A stretch of 64,000 nt of DNA. It comes from Sodiomyces alkalinus F11. Its lineage: Eukaryota > Ascomycota > Sordariomycetes > Glomerellales > Plectosphaerellaceae. The notes beneath the pieces are model-generated. The model had not been told where the DNA came from, made no database searches, and saw nothing but the letters and a program-made list of their open reading frames with translations. The position numbers and the translations under genes were made by a program. The number at the start of each line of letters is the position of its first letter. The stretch's first letter is position 1. The stretch spans positions 3,279,691 to 3,343,690 of the forward strand of contig NW_021167082.1 of NCBI RefSeq assembly GCF_003711515.1, in the 5' to 3' direction. Shown here one piece after another: positions 36,001 through 48,669 of the stretch.

Positions 36001-38726
36001 TACTTATTTAGAAATTAACTAAGGAGCTACTAGCATACTACGTAGCGGGAGGCTACTAAGTTAACGTAAATATTAAATAGTACGCCCGTGGGGGAACCAC
36101 GGGCTTAGATCCGGGCGTACGTATACCCGTAAAGACTATTAGACGGATCCCTAACTTCCTAAATAGCACTATTAATTAGCGGTGAGTCCTATCCGCTCTA
36201 CCCCTTTAATCGGTATGGCTAGGAATAGGTCTTCTCGTATCAGATAGTCTCTAGATTTAATCTTATAGGTTAATAGTATTTACTATACGTATAAAATACC
36301 TAGTAGAGATTAGCGTGCTTAGGTATAAATCCGGGTTTATCGGCGACCTAGTATAGTTAGTTATTATATTCGCTACCCGCGCTATTATTGTCCTCGGAGT
36401 CTATAAAACCCTCGGAGTTCCCCTTAGTATAGTAATACTCGGGTTCTATTATTAGCTTTATCTCCGGATACGGGCTTAGCGGCGGTTTTTTCAGCGGAGG
36501 CGTTAACCTAGTCCTAAGAACGGTTATAGCGATAGTCTTTATATCAGCGATTAGGCTATTTATTAGCGTTACTAGTTAAGAGTCGCTAACTCTTATTATT
36601 AGTATAACGGTTAGTATTTAGTATTAGTAGCGCATGGTTCTTATTTTGGCGATAGAGCTAGCTAGGACTAGGGAAATAGCGGTTAGGTTATAGCGTTCGG
36701 CGGCGCTTAGGCGTTCAGCGTCTATCGTAGTACTATAGCGCGGGTTACTAAACTACTATAACGGGGGGCGGAGCGCTATATATTCTACGGTCCGGTTTAG
36801 GGAGGCTATATCAGCTAATATAATACTTCTAAACTCCTTAGGTATAGTTCCGGTACTATATTCCTAGTATGAGGTTCGCTAGAGAATTTAAGAAGTCGGC
36901 TAATTTTACCTTAAGTCCTAGTTAGATTATAGTTATAGCTAGGTTAGCGTTAAGCTTATCCTAAACGATAGATAGGAGCTTTCCCTAAGGTTTATTAATA
37001 GCCTTTACGAGTTAGGTAACCCTATCCGCGAATACACGGATATTATAGCGGTTTATAATATCTTTTAGGGTATACTTTTCCCTATATAATTAGTACTTAG
37101 CTTCTTCGCGCGGGAGCTAGAATCGGCTCTTTAAACTATTCTTCTAGTTCTTTAGGGTAGCGTTCTTATTATACTATTCACGGAGTCTATAGTTTATAGT
37201 TATTAGCTACTTAAAGGCTTTACTTAATAGGTAGTAGGAGATACCGCGGGTAAGGGCTTCGCTATACCCGGGGCTTATCCCGGTATACTACTTTATAGTA
37301 TCCGTAAAGCGGAATACGTTAAGGAAACTTAGCTTAATACCTTTTATACGGATATCCTAAGTAACGGTAAAGTATTCCGGCGGGTTAAAGTATCCGAGGT
37401 TATCCGCCTTAAAGCGAACCTAAGGTTACTACGACTATAATCCGCGCTAGAGTTCGCCGATAATGGCTAGTAAGTTCGATTAATTTATATACGTTTAGTC
37501 TCCGCCTATAAGGGCCGGCTACGTAAGCGCCGGAGGAGGGGGAGGCGTTTTATCCAGCGGTCCGGTACTTTAGCGTATATTTTATTAGCTAGGCCCGGGA
37601 GCACTAAACGCCGTGCTCTTAGTATTAACCGAGTAATCGACTAAAAAGACCCGGCTAAGTGCGTTAGACGTTTAGTATTTTATAGTATTAGAATAGCGGA
37701 TAATAGTCTTAGTAAAAGATATATAGGATACGGGCGATTAGTATAAAGAGGATTTATTTAGGGAGTATATTAGTTCCTCCTCCTTAATTATAGGTTCTTT
37801 ATCCACTATCTTTATAGTAAGACGGATCAGGAGTATAATAGGTTTTATTATAGTAAATAATAGTTCCCCTAGCTCTCCCGTGATCTTAAGGCGATACCGA
37901 TTACCTAGCTCTTATATCCTAAGCCCTATTATAATCAGCTAGGCGGAGCTAGACCTAGTAAAGCTAGTATTAGCAAAGCTAGCACTAATAAGGCTAGTAT
38001 TATTAAGGCTAGTACTAGCGAAGCTCCCTCCGATATAATCGATTAGGTTAGCCTTAGGATCTAGCTCGCCCGTATAGGGAGTAGGACTAATCGTAAACAG
38101 TCGTATAGGTTATTTCCCCTTAATATTACGGGGTTCTCCTATACCCGCTAGGATCTCCTTATAAGTAGGTTCTCTATTAAGCTATTTTTCGAAGACGTCC
38201 ACGAAGTTATCCGGTCTTCGGATCTATTTCTTTAGGTAGGATATATCGAACACGGACTCCGATTATAAGATTCTTCTTCTTAAGGTTAGGCCGCTCGCGC
38301 CGGCTATCCCTAAGGCGTATACGGCCCTCCTAACTATATTAAGCAGAGCTATATCTTCGGGCGTAAGGAGATTAGCGATAAGGTCCGGGAAATTATCTAA
38401 GAACTTACTAAGACTTTTCGCGCTTTTAGCGCTTCGCAGATAAGGATAGTCGTTAAGGAGGTTTATATTAGTTATAATAGCGGAGCTTTAGGTTCCACGG
38501 CGGATTTCTTATTTAGTAAAATTAGTATAGTCGCCGAACCTATATATATATAGTAGGCTATAGTTCTTATATACTCCACGCCTTAGTCTAGCGAAGGAGA
38601 GGCGTTTTTGCCCGGTACGCCGGCGGTTATATAGTTCCATTAGTATACTATATATCTATATAGTTATAGGATACGTTACTTTGCGTTAAGCGGCGGTACG
38701 CGAACCTCCCTCGAAAGTCTAGTTAC
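36001..38726 (-). mobile_element. Gypsy gag region and 5' leader
   Basis: Occupies the gag position, between the protease/RT region and the 5' LTR at 38727. Minus-strand frames are heavily broken. I could not read a clear capsid or zinc-knuckle motif, so the assignment rests on position. Low-complexity direct repeats occur at about 37960-38030 (units of the type GCTAGTATTAGC). Leader sequence probably covers 38600-38726. Confidence 0.55.
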
Positions 38727-39098
38727 TACTATTTAATATATCCTATTTAGGTATATCTCTGGCTAGCCAGTACTATTAGACCTACGGCTTCTAGGGTTTG
38801 GAATAGCGACCTTTAGGGATAGAAAATAGGGTGTAATAAAGATACCTTCTCTAAACTAAGGGGGAACCGAGCCGAGGATATATCCCTCGGCCGGTTCGGC
38901 CTAACTATAATCCGTACCACCGATCATACGCTATACCGACGGATAGTCCGGGCGCTATTTATTCTCTATCCGTACAAATAGCGCTAGGGCTTTACATTCC
39001 CTATCTAAGTAAATAGCTTCCGCGCTATCCGTTCTATAGTAGGGCGGATAGTGCTAGTGCTATTCCTGCGGAGGCTAGGGAATAGGGCGTATTATATA
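38727..39098 (-). repeat. Gypsy LTR, right copy (5' LTR in element sense)
   Basis: 372 bp, partner of 28691-29058. It ends TATTATATA next to the target duplication ACCTA (39099-39103), after which LINE copy B resumes. Confidence 0.85.
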
Positions 39099-39486
39099 AC
39101 CTAAGAAACTTAGTTCTTCCCTATTAAGCCTAGGGTCCTTACTTATATAAGAAAGGGCTCTAGTATCGATGTTTTACACCGCGATAACCTTCTAGATAAT
39201 ATAGATATGCAGAGTATAGAGGTTTATTATCTATAGACCTTTTATATTCTACACGTTTATAATTAGATAGAATACGACCACGAAACGATAGGCCGAGGGC
39301 GGCACCCTAGCATTACCCCTTCTACCTCTTCCACTTCTTCTTCTTCTTCTTCTTTCCCCTCCTTTTTAGGCCTTAGAAGCCGGCCCTAGACCGAGGATCG
39401 AGTACTTTAGGACCTATAGGTCCCTAGGCCTATTCTTATTATAGGGGACTTTAACAGAAACCACTAGTAGTAGAACGGAGCTATTA
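39099..39486 (+). mobile_element. LINE copy B, continuation (endonuclease part)
   Basis: Starts AGTTCTTCCCTATTAAGCCT (39114), the sequence that follows directly in uninterrupted LINE copy A (minus strand near 11170). It includes the (TTC)n tract at about 39327-39353 and the endonuclease motif GDFNRNH at about 39447-39467. Similarity to copy A stops near 39486, where copia-1 sequence begins, so the remaining 3' part of this LINE is absent. Confidence 0.85.
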
Positions 39487-39643
39487 CTTAAACGGTTAAA
39501 TAGGGCGGATTTAGATCCCTTTTACGTGGGCGTCTTTTCCCTTAACTATTAATTTTATGATAGAAAAGCTAAGAGCTTTAGTTTAAACCGAAGCCTCTAA
39601 TTAGTCAGTTAACCTAGGAAGACCCACCTTAACTAAGGGGGTA
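39487..39643 (+). mobile_element. copia-1 3' non-coding stretch, truncated copy
   Basis: Matches 42025-42178, the region just before the copia-1 3' LTR: shared GGATTTAGATCCCTTTTACG, GGTTTAAACCGAAGCCTC and ACCTTAACTAA blocks. It therefore represents the 3' end of a separate copia-1 copy joined to LINE B. Confidence 0.75.
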
Positions 39644-39918
39644 TATCGTATAGGCAGGACCACGACGTGGTCTATAAGGGATCTAGGGGGGATCTACTCC
39701 CTAACTAAGGGCTTCAGACCTCGGGTATTAGGATATAATAGGGGCGGATACCGGAAAAGACCGGATAGAATCCAAATAATATAGTACCTATAACAGAGTC
39801 TTTACCACCTAAACTTAGGGGTATAAGATACTCACACAGGTATAACTTAACACAATACACACACACGAGATTTCTGCTCTATAAAGTTAATTATCCAAGT
39901 GCTATTTAACGTGCGATA
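39644..39918 (+). repeat. copia-1 LTR
   Basis: 275 bp, same length as the LTR at 50985-51259. Ends are TATCGTATAGG and GTGCGATA. A palindrome GACCACGACGTGGTC lies near 39657. Retains some CpA near its right end (ACACAATACACACACACG at about 39850). Confidence 0.85.
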
Positions 39919-40310
39919 ATAGCACCGCTATATAAGAGCTCCTTTATACTATTATAGCCTTAAAAGAAACTTGGCTGCTACGGATTAGCTTCCTTCGAGG
40001 GAGCCTTTAATAGAATCGAATAAGAGAGGCTATTTTTAGATTATACGCGGGGAGGCCTAGGTAATATAAGGTTATGACCGGGCGATTATAATACGACCAC
40101 GACCTCGCCTTTAGCGGGGGGGGTATATCACGGGCTATAGCCCGCGGAATAGTCCCCGCTAATGGCCGGGACCAAGAAGCACGGACCTCCTAGTAAGGCC
40201 CGTACGATCCTACACGTACTTAGCCGCCTACACACCGCGCAGACTTTTCTTTTCCTCCTTTCCTTCCTTAGTTCGAATAAAGTATATTTTCTGCCTTCAT
40301 ACGTAAACAA
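39919..40310. other. Unassigned sequence between copia-1 copies
   Basis: No frame recognised. Partly spared from RIP at 40180-40320 (several CpA and TpG). The short minus-strand open frame at 40128-40310 has no family resemblance. Could be the remnant of the interval between two copia-1 copies or trapped host DNA. Confidence 0.4.
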
Positions 40311-42178
40311 CTTTTGACAAGCCGTTATAGGAGGTAAGTAGTGATTAGGCTAATAAATAATAAGCCCTCGACTATATATAGATATACACTTATAAGTTTA
40401 ATAAGAAAAGGACTATTAGTATATGGAAGATACGTCTTATAGTATAAGGGGATTGATACAATCGGTTCGAGACTAAAGATAACTACGCTGCTATATTAGC
40501 CTTGCGGTCCTTCCGTATACTAATAGCTATCGCCGCCCGATTTAACCTAGAGATAAGGTAGTTTAATACCGTTAACGTATTCGTTAATACGAGCCTTAAA
40601 GAGAAAGTATTTATAAAGATACTATAAGACTATAAGGTTCTAGGCAAGGTCCTACTATTATGGAAAGCCCTCTTTAGTCTTAGGGTATCGCTACTAGTAT
40701 AGTAAAAGGAATGTAGCCGCACGCTGTAAAATATAGTATTTACGGCCGTCGCTAATAACCCTTATATTATAATCTATAACGGTTTAATTCTATTGTTTTA
40801 CATTAACGATATCGGCTTATCTATTATAGAGATTATAAGACTAATACTAATAACCTCGAAGCTACTCTTAAGCGAAGCTATAAGTTATCTAGAGGCGATA
40901 AGATCCGCTGGTTCCTAAGGGTTAAGGCCCAAAGGGACTAAGCTACCCGTAGGTTATAGTTATTATAAGCCTCCTACGTAGGGAAGGTTGCTATTACATA
41001 CTATATAGATATCTTTTATTATAGAACTCTAAAGATCCTATTATCTATAAAGCTGTTAATACTACGCAATAGAACCCGCGCGTTAATCCTAAAGGTCTGC
41101 TAGTATTAGGGTATAATCGGTTTAATTCTATACGCCGTTATCATAATAAGACCTAATACTATATTCGCCTATTCGAAGCTTTCCTAATATAATATTACAT
41201 AGTCTAAACTAGGCTCCTATGGATTAGATAGGATAGCGGAGTAAGAATAATAATAATAATAATAATAAAATATAATATTAAGCCTTCCTCTAACCACCTT
41301 AAGACAGTTTAATAAGTGCTGCTATTCTTATACTATATAACGCACTACTCCCTGGAATTTAGTAGGGATAGACTCTTCTTAACTGCGAGCGACGCGTCTT
41401 TCGGGGATAATTAAGATCATATAAGGTTATAATAATATACTATAAAGCTTTTCGGCGGAATGATTAACTAGAAGGCAGGTAAGCAGCTAACGGTTACGAT
41501 ACCGTTATTAGAGCCGGAACTACTTACTCTTATAGAGGCCGCTAAGGAGATATTATTCGTCAGTCGGATACTAAGAGACTTAAAGCTTCAGTTAGATTAA
41601 TAGCTATAGCTATATTACCATAATTAGCAGACTATTAACCTTATTAATAAGAAGGCATAATGCCTGTGAATAAGCCTGCGCTATATTAATATATATAACT
41701 AGGGAACGCGTTAGTTAGTATAGTATGGACTCTTTAAGGTCACGTATATTAATAGAAAGAATATAATTGGGGACAGATTAACGAAGGCGTTACTAGAGGC
41801 GGGAATGAAATAACTATAATAACAGCCTAATTTAACGGATTAAAGGAATTATATCAAGTTATTAAAACAATTGCACGAAGAGATTAAGCGCGCTAAAGCC
41901 CGTTATAGTAATAACGATAATAGTCCCCGACGGCGTGGTAGATCCAATGAATATGGATTCGATTAAGCCGATCTAACTAACCAGAAGCAAGGAACTAATT
42001 GCCATAGAATTAAATTCAACTGGTAAGAAGGGCTGATTTAGATCCCTTTTACGAGAGTGTTTTCCTACTCTTAAAAGACTATTATTTGTATAATAGAAAA
42101 GGTTAAGAGCTTTTGGTTTAAACCGAAGCCTCCGATTAGTTAGTCAAACTAGGAGGACCTACCTTAACTAATAAGGTA
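40311..42178 (+). mobile_element. copia-1 reverse transcriptase and RNase H, 3' half
   Basis: Plus strand. RT begins near 40460 (ETKDNYAAILALRSFRILIA, then NTVNVFVNTSLKEKVFI), matching the copia pattern TYxAxLAxRSFRxLxA and DAVNAFxxxxLxExxYM. At about 40620-40700 it reads DYKVLGKVLLLWKALFSLR, the KALYGLR box, and LFYINDI (near 40795) replaces the YVDD box. RNase H spans about 41380-41800: FLTASDASFGDN, KLFGGMINWKAGKQLTV, then LEPELLTLIEAAKE. It ends RLTKALLEAGMK (near 41780-41810). A small LINE-2 tail (41198-41270) interrupts it. The gag-integrase half is absent from this copy. Confidence 0.85.
41198..41270 (+). mobile_element. LINE-2 3'-end insertion of 73 bp with target duplication
   Basis: AGTCTAAACTAGGCTCCTAT through GCGGAGTAAGAAT followed by (AAT)n, the same 3' terminus as the LINE-2 copies ending at 25060 and 19595. 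It is flanked by the perfect 10-bp repeat TATAATATTA at 41188-41197 and 41271-41280. Removing the insertion and one repeat leaves the copia frame continuous from KLS into KPSSNHLKTV. This is a strongly 5'-truncated retrotransposition event. Confidence 0.85.
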
Positions 42179-42419
42179 TATCGTATAGGTATAGACTATG
42201 CCTGACTAAGGACTTCGGACCTTAGGGATCAGGATATAATAAGGGTAGATATCGGGAAAGACCGGATAGGACCTAAATAATATAGTACCTATAATAAGAG
42301 TCTGAACTACCTAAATTAAGGGTATAAGAGACTTATGTAGATACAACTTAATAGAATATATATATACGAGATTTCTGCTTTATTAAAATTTCTATAGAAG
42401 TGCTATTTGAAGTGCGATA
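42179..42419 (+). repeat. copia-1 3' LTR
   Basis: 241 bp, aligned with the other copia-1 LTRs but lacking about 34 bp near the 5' end, including the GACCACG palindrome arm. Ends are TATCGTATAGG and GTGCGATA. It closes the RT/RNase H copy on its left. Confidence 0.8.
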
Positions 42420-42830
42420 GTTCTTGCATAGATTAAACGGATTAAACCAATTAAACCAAGTAAATAGTCGCTGTTATGACTATTTAATTCATTATATAGT
42501 TAACGGGTATTAGTAGTTCTGTTAGCTGCCGGCACTTAGACCCTAGTCGGAATAAATGATTGGCCTAGTCGGAATGACCTTACCCTAGAAGATACCTATA
42601 TAATCAGGGTCCATTTATAGGGCGAATACTTAACGCACGGGGCTATAGGAGCCATTTTCGACTTTTAGTGATTTTTTGAAGTAGACGGGTCGTGGGGTTA
42701 AAGGGTGCAAAACGCGTTGTAAACGCGTCGTAGGGTCAAATCTACCTACCGGAGTAAAGGGGGGGGGGGGTTAACATTGCTCTATGATTATCTTAGTAGC
42801 CTGATTTGGTTAGACACCTGTTATCTAAAT
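42420..42830. other. Spacer with weak RIP signature
   Basis: Keeps CpA and TpG (for example 42455-42500, 42535-42560 and 42770-42830), unlike the flanking elements. Contains a run of ten or more G near 42762-42771 and direct AAACGCG repeats at about 42709-42727. No gene recognised. Probably non-repeated DNA lying between insertions. Confidence 0.5.
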
Positions 42831-43337
42831 GACTCTTGAACCTTGATATCGGCTTCTTAAGCTGTTATCTCTTAAACTGTATGTCTGTATTAGAAATATG
42901 TCTATTATTATAATATCCTGTATCATAATATTGATATCTTAAAATATATACTTTTAATAAAGTATATTTAATAATATATAATAAGTACTAGACCTTTTAT
43001 AAGTTATTATAGTGATATATTATAAATACTAGGCTTATAGATATATACTCAAGAGTATAGAGTATAATAGTATATATTTCAATTATAAATTATATATATT
43101 TATACTAAAACTTATTTGTATTTTAAAGATATTTTATAATATAAAAGTAATGTATAAACTAAATATTTCGTAAGATAAGATATTATTATAAAAACGTAAT
43201 AATAATCTAGAAAATATGCTTTTATTTAAAATTATTTTTAACCATAGTATATTATATAAGAATCATAATCGTAATAGCCTTATATAATAATATCCTACAA
43301 GGACATAAGGTCTATATTTTTAGGCTTTTTTTAGCAA
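42831..43337. other. Strongly AT-rich spacer
   Basis: About 500 bp with very few G or C bases from about 42900 to 43330. Composition differs from the RIP-altered elements, which keep many CpG and CpC. No coding frame. May be an extremely decayed repeat, an AT-rich intergenic spacer or a matrix-attachment or replication-type sequence; nothing here decides between these. Confidence 0.55.
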
Positions 43338-43550
43338 TGTCGAAAACTATTAGATAAAGCGTCGTCAAGATCGTTATATAATCGGTCAAACTTGATTGAT
43401 GTAATTATGTATAATTCCCACTATGTTAGACCGTTAGGGAAACGCTACCACCGTATTTTATATAGTGTAGGTTCTATAAGCGTCTAACCGGATTATACTC
43501 TTAGTAATCCGGCCCGTTACATAACCGAAAAGACTATAGTCTATTCGATA
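43338..43550 (-). repeat. copia-2 LTR, left (3' LTR)
   Basis: 213 bp, starts TGTCGAAAACTATTAG and ends CTATTCGATA, a RIP form of TTCGACA. Heavily RIP-altered compared with its partner. Confidence 0.9.
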
Positions 43551-46500
43551 TACCTCCTAATTGCCCTAAAACGTTAGTAAGACGATTAAAGCTATTCGTA
43601 ACTAGTAAACATAGCAGCTATTTAGTCCCTTCGCTATAGCCGCCCTTAAATTCATCCTCTAGGTCCTCTAAATATTCTATCCGGACTTATACTAGCTGTT
43701 TTTACTATACCCGTTCCTGTATATCTATCACGCCTATATAGTACCTAAATATCTTAAATTCCTCGCCGTATAACGCCTTCGTTAATCCGTCTACTACTAC
43801 TTCTGCGCTCGTAATATATATTACGAGTATTTACCCTTATTCCTTTACTTAACGTAAGTAGTGGCCGTGGATATCGATATAGCGGAGGCGTGTTATTAGC
43901 GTAATAATCTCTTAATTAACTAATCGAATTATTTAGTTATTACCGTATAGAATCCTTAATTCCAGATTATTAAATTCTACTCCTATACTAAGTAATAAGC
44001 GTTATATAAATATACCCTCTTTTATACCTTATACTAACGCTAATAGCTTTACTTCCGTTATTATCGTCGTGACTATATCCTGCTTATTAGCGGGCTACGC
44101 GATTATACCACTAAATAAGCGTATCACGTACGCTTAACTACTTTTACGATTAAGGGTATCATCGGTAAATAAGGTATTAGTGTATATTTCGATAGTATCG
44201 CTACCCCCTAGTTCTAATATAAACGATTAGCTATTAATTAGATAAATGATTAGATAATCGGCGGCCTTATAGTATATAGGCCCTGGATTAACGTTGAACT
44301 GGTATAGCCTGGATACTATAAATGCGATATCAGGCCGCGATATTACTAGTATATATAGTATAGATCCTATCTTCCGTTAATAGCTTTTAACGTTACTCGA
44401 GGTCCCTAAATAGTGTAGTAGTTCTGCGATCTTAATTAGGTCCGTTAGGCGATAGTTACTACTATACTTACTATTACTATTTAGCTTGAATAGGTATTCT
44501 AACTTAGCCACGTAATCGCGTTATAATAACTAAATCTTACGGGCGGCACTATCGCGAACTACCTTAATACTAAGGAAGTATTATAGAGGATCGCTACTTT
44601 ATAGGTTATAGTAGCGTTATAGCCTATTAATAGCCTGCTTTATCTATACCTTATATTATTCATTATAAGTACTAACGATGTCGTTAACGTAGAAAAACAG
44701 GATTAAACCGTGACGTAGAAAATAATATAGTTCCTGGGGTACTATCTAGAAACAGTCCGCTAACAGGATAGCCGAAAAGTGCTTTTACTGGAGTAATAGG
44801 GAGTTCTTAAGACTATATAGTGCCTTTTTCAGGTATAAACAACTCCTAGGGGCCGGAAACTCTAACAGCGGGTATATAAAGATATTATAGGCAAGATACG
44901 CGTATATAAATGTGTTTATAACGTTGAATTATAATAGCGTAAGGTTAAAACGGGCGGCGATAACTATTAACGCGCGGAATAACCTCCCGGCTAAAGTTAC
45001 TACGTATGTCTCCTCAAGCGAGGATTAATACTATTAATCTGCTCGTACTATAAGCCTTACCTTATATTTATATAAAAACCTATACTTATCGAATGGATAT
45101 ATTATCACCTATATCGAATTAAGAACCTAGTTTCTATCTACTACGGACGCCGGCACCCGTATCTATAACCCTATCTTCTCGTGGCTCTTTAGGTAGTCTT
45201 CTTATACCTATCGGAATAGGTAGCCGTAAGGGTATAAGGGTATATCGCGAGGGTTTTTCGGAGGAGGGAAGAGGTCTTTACGATAGATCTTCGTAGCCGC
45301 CGGGGTTATATTTCCCGAGGTAGTTATCGGGGTCCTGGACTTAAGTGGTGGCGATAAACGCCGTTATAGCATTATAGGCGTAGTCCTTTTTAACCGTAAT
45401 TTAGTTAGCGGAGTCCTATTTAGTATATATATATCCGGGGCGTAACGGCTAGCATTAAAACTACCAACTAATAGTCTTTTTTCTAGCTATCGCCTTACCG
45501 GTTAGAGCGCGCTCCTTTATCTCTAAAGAGCCTTATAGCCGTCGCTGTAGGGATATCGCAGTATCGTGTTCCTCTATCTACGAGGAAGCGTATAGCCGTA
45601 GGTGCTTTATAACGATTACCTAAAATCAGGGCTATTATTAGCGCTATAACTAATAGCGGGTTTGCCGGTAGAGTGGGAAGCTATGGATTAGGTAGCTATA
45701 GATAGGGTACCCTCCTTACGGCCGGGTATTACGGACTATAACCTTAACGATACCGTTAAGGAAAGGGATCCGGGGGGAACTAGCCCCGGTAAAGGGTTAA
45801 ATTCAAAATAAGCAGTTATATAAAAGAGGGGGTCCTTAGCTTATACGTCTATAAACGGCCGTGAATCGCCAGCCCTCTCCTACTTAATCTAACTAATTGC
45901 ATCTTTTAGTTATTCCTCGGTTAATTAACGGAGGTTATCCTTAAAGACGTTAATATCGCCGTTAAAAAAGGCATATTCGTTAAAATCTATATCGCGCGTG
46001 CGAATAACACGGTAGCAGCGCGTGCCTAGCACCCAGATACGGAAGATATTAGTGGAATCGTAGCCGATAAGGTAGCCTATATAGAGCACTGGGAGTGATA
46101 CGATTTAGTAGATTATTAGTGGTCGTTTAGGCGTCCTTAGTTATCGCATACGACTTATAGCCATATACTCGAAGATATAATAAAATCGGCTTCCTATTAA
46201 AGAGGACCTCTTATAGCGTTTTCTAATCCTTTTTCTGCTTTCGTGGCATACGGTTATAGATATATGCCGCTGTGGGAATAGCCTTAGGCAATATAAATAG
46301 CGGTAGCTTTACGTGGATATTTATCGTATGACCTTTTAAAATCAGCACGGTAGTAGCGTATTCGGCACCCCCGTTCTATACTTAAGTATCGGTAGCAGAT
46401 ACCTCTAACAGGATACCCTCCTCGCGCAGGAAGAGGGTGATATCGTTCGATTAAGTTAGCTTATTATTAGCCTCGAGAACGCGTACCTTATAACCTAATT

Positions 46501-48669
46501 AATAGTTTACCTAGGCAAGGAATTCCTTAATTATTACGAGGATATCCGCTATTAGCTTACTCTTTATAACGTAGGTAGCTGTAAAACCACTATAACGGTT
46601 AGTAAAAAATATAAACCTTAGGTCCCTGTCGGATATTCGGGTAAATTCCGCGGAATTAATTACCCACTATTCCCCTATATAGGTAGGTATAGTGCAAGGC
46701 CGCCTACTAATATACCGTTTTATCTTTATAAGCTTATAAGCCTCGTAGTCGATTATTATTAGTCTCTTAATCTTAACCCCCTATATCTGCTCTTCTAGGT
46801 ACCTAAGAGGCTTAGGGCTAGCGTGCCCTAGCCGTAGATACTATAAGATGCCCTCCGTAGTGCTTAGATAACGTATCGTCGATTTATAGACGGCTTTTCG
46901 GGTAGAAGACGACGATGAAAAGCCTAGAAAAGCAGCCACAGAGTAGTCAGAATTGCAGGGCACGTACGTAATAACGGTCTAATCGAAGTGATAGCTTCGC
47001 TAGTATAGTATAGATCTATTAGAACGTTAAAGACAGTTATTATTTAGTAGTTTTTAATCCTACTAGTATCCTTATTATCGTAGCCGCTAGTTAGAGATTA
47101 AATTATAAGTAAACTCTACGCAGTATACGACGTTTAAGTGCCTAAAGTCAAGGCCTCCTATTAGTCTATTTAATCTCACGGTTATATTACCGTAACCTTT
47201 AATAGGCAGTGACGAACTACCTACGATAACGTAGTCTCCTCGCGTTACGGGTATAAAATCAGAAAAGCGGGAAAACTCGTTAAAGATATAAATAGTAGCG
47301 CCGGAATTAAGTATAGCAAAGGCTTAAAAAGGGTAACTAATAGCAGTGCTAGCCGTAAACCTTATAGCGTAGGAGACACTGCTATAGTTAAGTCACGCCT
47401 CTTTAAGCTATACGGAATCCCGACTTATATCCTTCTTTACCTTCTTTATAGTGCGTAGTTCTTCCACTTCCGCGCGTATCGCGGGGTCGTATTTAAGGAT
47501 CCGTTAGACGGTTATTTTAATACTATCGTATATAATCTAACCGTCTATTACTATTTCCGGGAATAAGTAGTAATAAACGTTAATATTATAACCAGGTATA
47601 GCGTATACGCGATAGGGTTCCCTTTACCGGAAAGCAGATTAATATCTTTTAGAAGAAGAGCGGTTAGTTAAAGTAATAGAAGGTATAGCTATAAATACCT
47701 CGGTAGTAGAATTCTTAGCTTTATTCTTCCTACGGCCGCCCTTCCTTCTAGGCTTAGCCGTGGTCTTTAAGGTATCTTTACCCTCTTCGCTTCTAGTATA
47801 TAGTGCAGGGAATACTATAGCGCGATAGTTACCGCGCTTTCCTTAGTCTTTAAGTCTAGTCTTAATATATTAGTATCTAAGGGTATTAAGATCCTCGGGT
47901 TAAACTACTTCCTTATTCAGGAAGTATCCCTTAGCCTTCGTCTAGTCACGGCTAGCTATACCATAGATACCTCTAAAAAGTCTATTACCTAAATATATAT
48001 TACGGGCGTTAATTTAACCTCTTCGAGGTGCTTTAATACTTCCTACTATCTTACTAACTACTCCTATAGCCTTTTAAGGCTATTCGGAGTAGTATAGATA
48101 TATTCGTTATACTTTTCGTAGATATCTATATAGAGCGTAGTTATATAATAAGCGGTATCGCGTTAAATAGCTTTATACACCCCTTAAGGCGTGGCGTTAT
48201 ATAGGAGTAGCTTACGGCTTTTATCGATAGTATTAGTCTACTATATTAGTATAGCGTTAATACCTTTAGCATATCTATAGTGGTTATCCCTTTATATCTT
48301 CTAGCGCTATATCGTAGATTTATAAGCGCGCTAACCGCCGGCTATTAGATCTATAAGCTACGTCGGCGTAGCGCCTGCTTAGATAACTATATTCAACGCT
48401 TATAATTCACCGTAGGTAGGTAAGGAGGCTTTTAATGAGGGGGAATAGGATTATTAAGGCGTAGATATTCCTAGACTTTATTATTAACGGCGGTAGCTTC
48501 GTAGTGGCTATACTAGAGCTTCTAATCGCGATAGGTCTTATAGGTAATAGGCTCCGATATTTTAATTATTCTTTATAGATTAACACGCTATATCGGTATA
48601 TCTAGACAGCTTCTTAAATCAGTAATAGTAAAAGTAAAAAAGGTACGTTATTTACTTAGTAAGTAAGAC

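Larger units (their letters stand above)
28691..39098 (-). mobile_element. Complete Ty3/gypsy chromovirus nested in LINE copy B
   Basis: A 10.4-kb element with direct repeats of about 370 bp at both ends and the 5-bp duplication ACCTA at 28686-28690 and 39099-39103. Read right to left: gag (about 38700-36600), protease/RT/RNase H (about 36000-33600), a solo LTR-2 insertion (33118-33543), integrase with chromodomain (about 33100-31480), an extra reading frame (about 31170-29480) and the 3' LTR. All frames carry TAG/TAA stops of RIP type. The roughly 2.4 kb between chromodomain and 3' LTR is much longer than is usual for chromoviruses. Confidence 0.85.

Noticed and set aside
42831..43337. Nuclear copy of mitochondrial DNA
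   Set aside because: AT content suggests it, but I could not recognise any mitochondrial gene, tRNA or rRNA segment.
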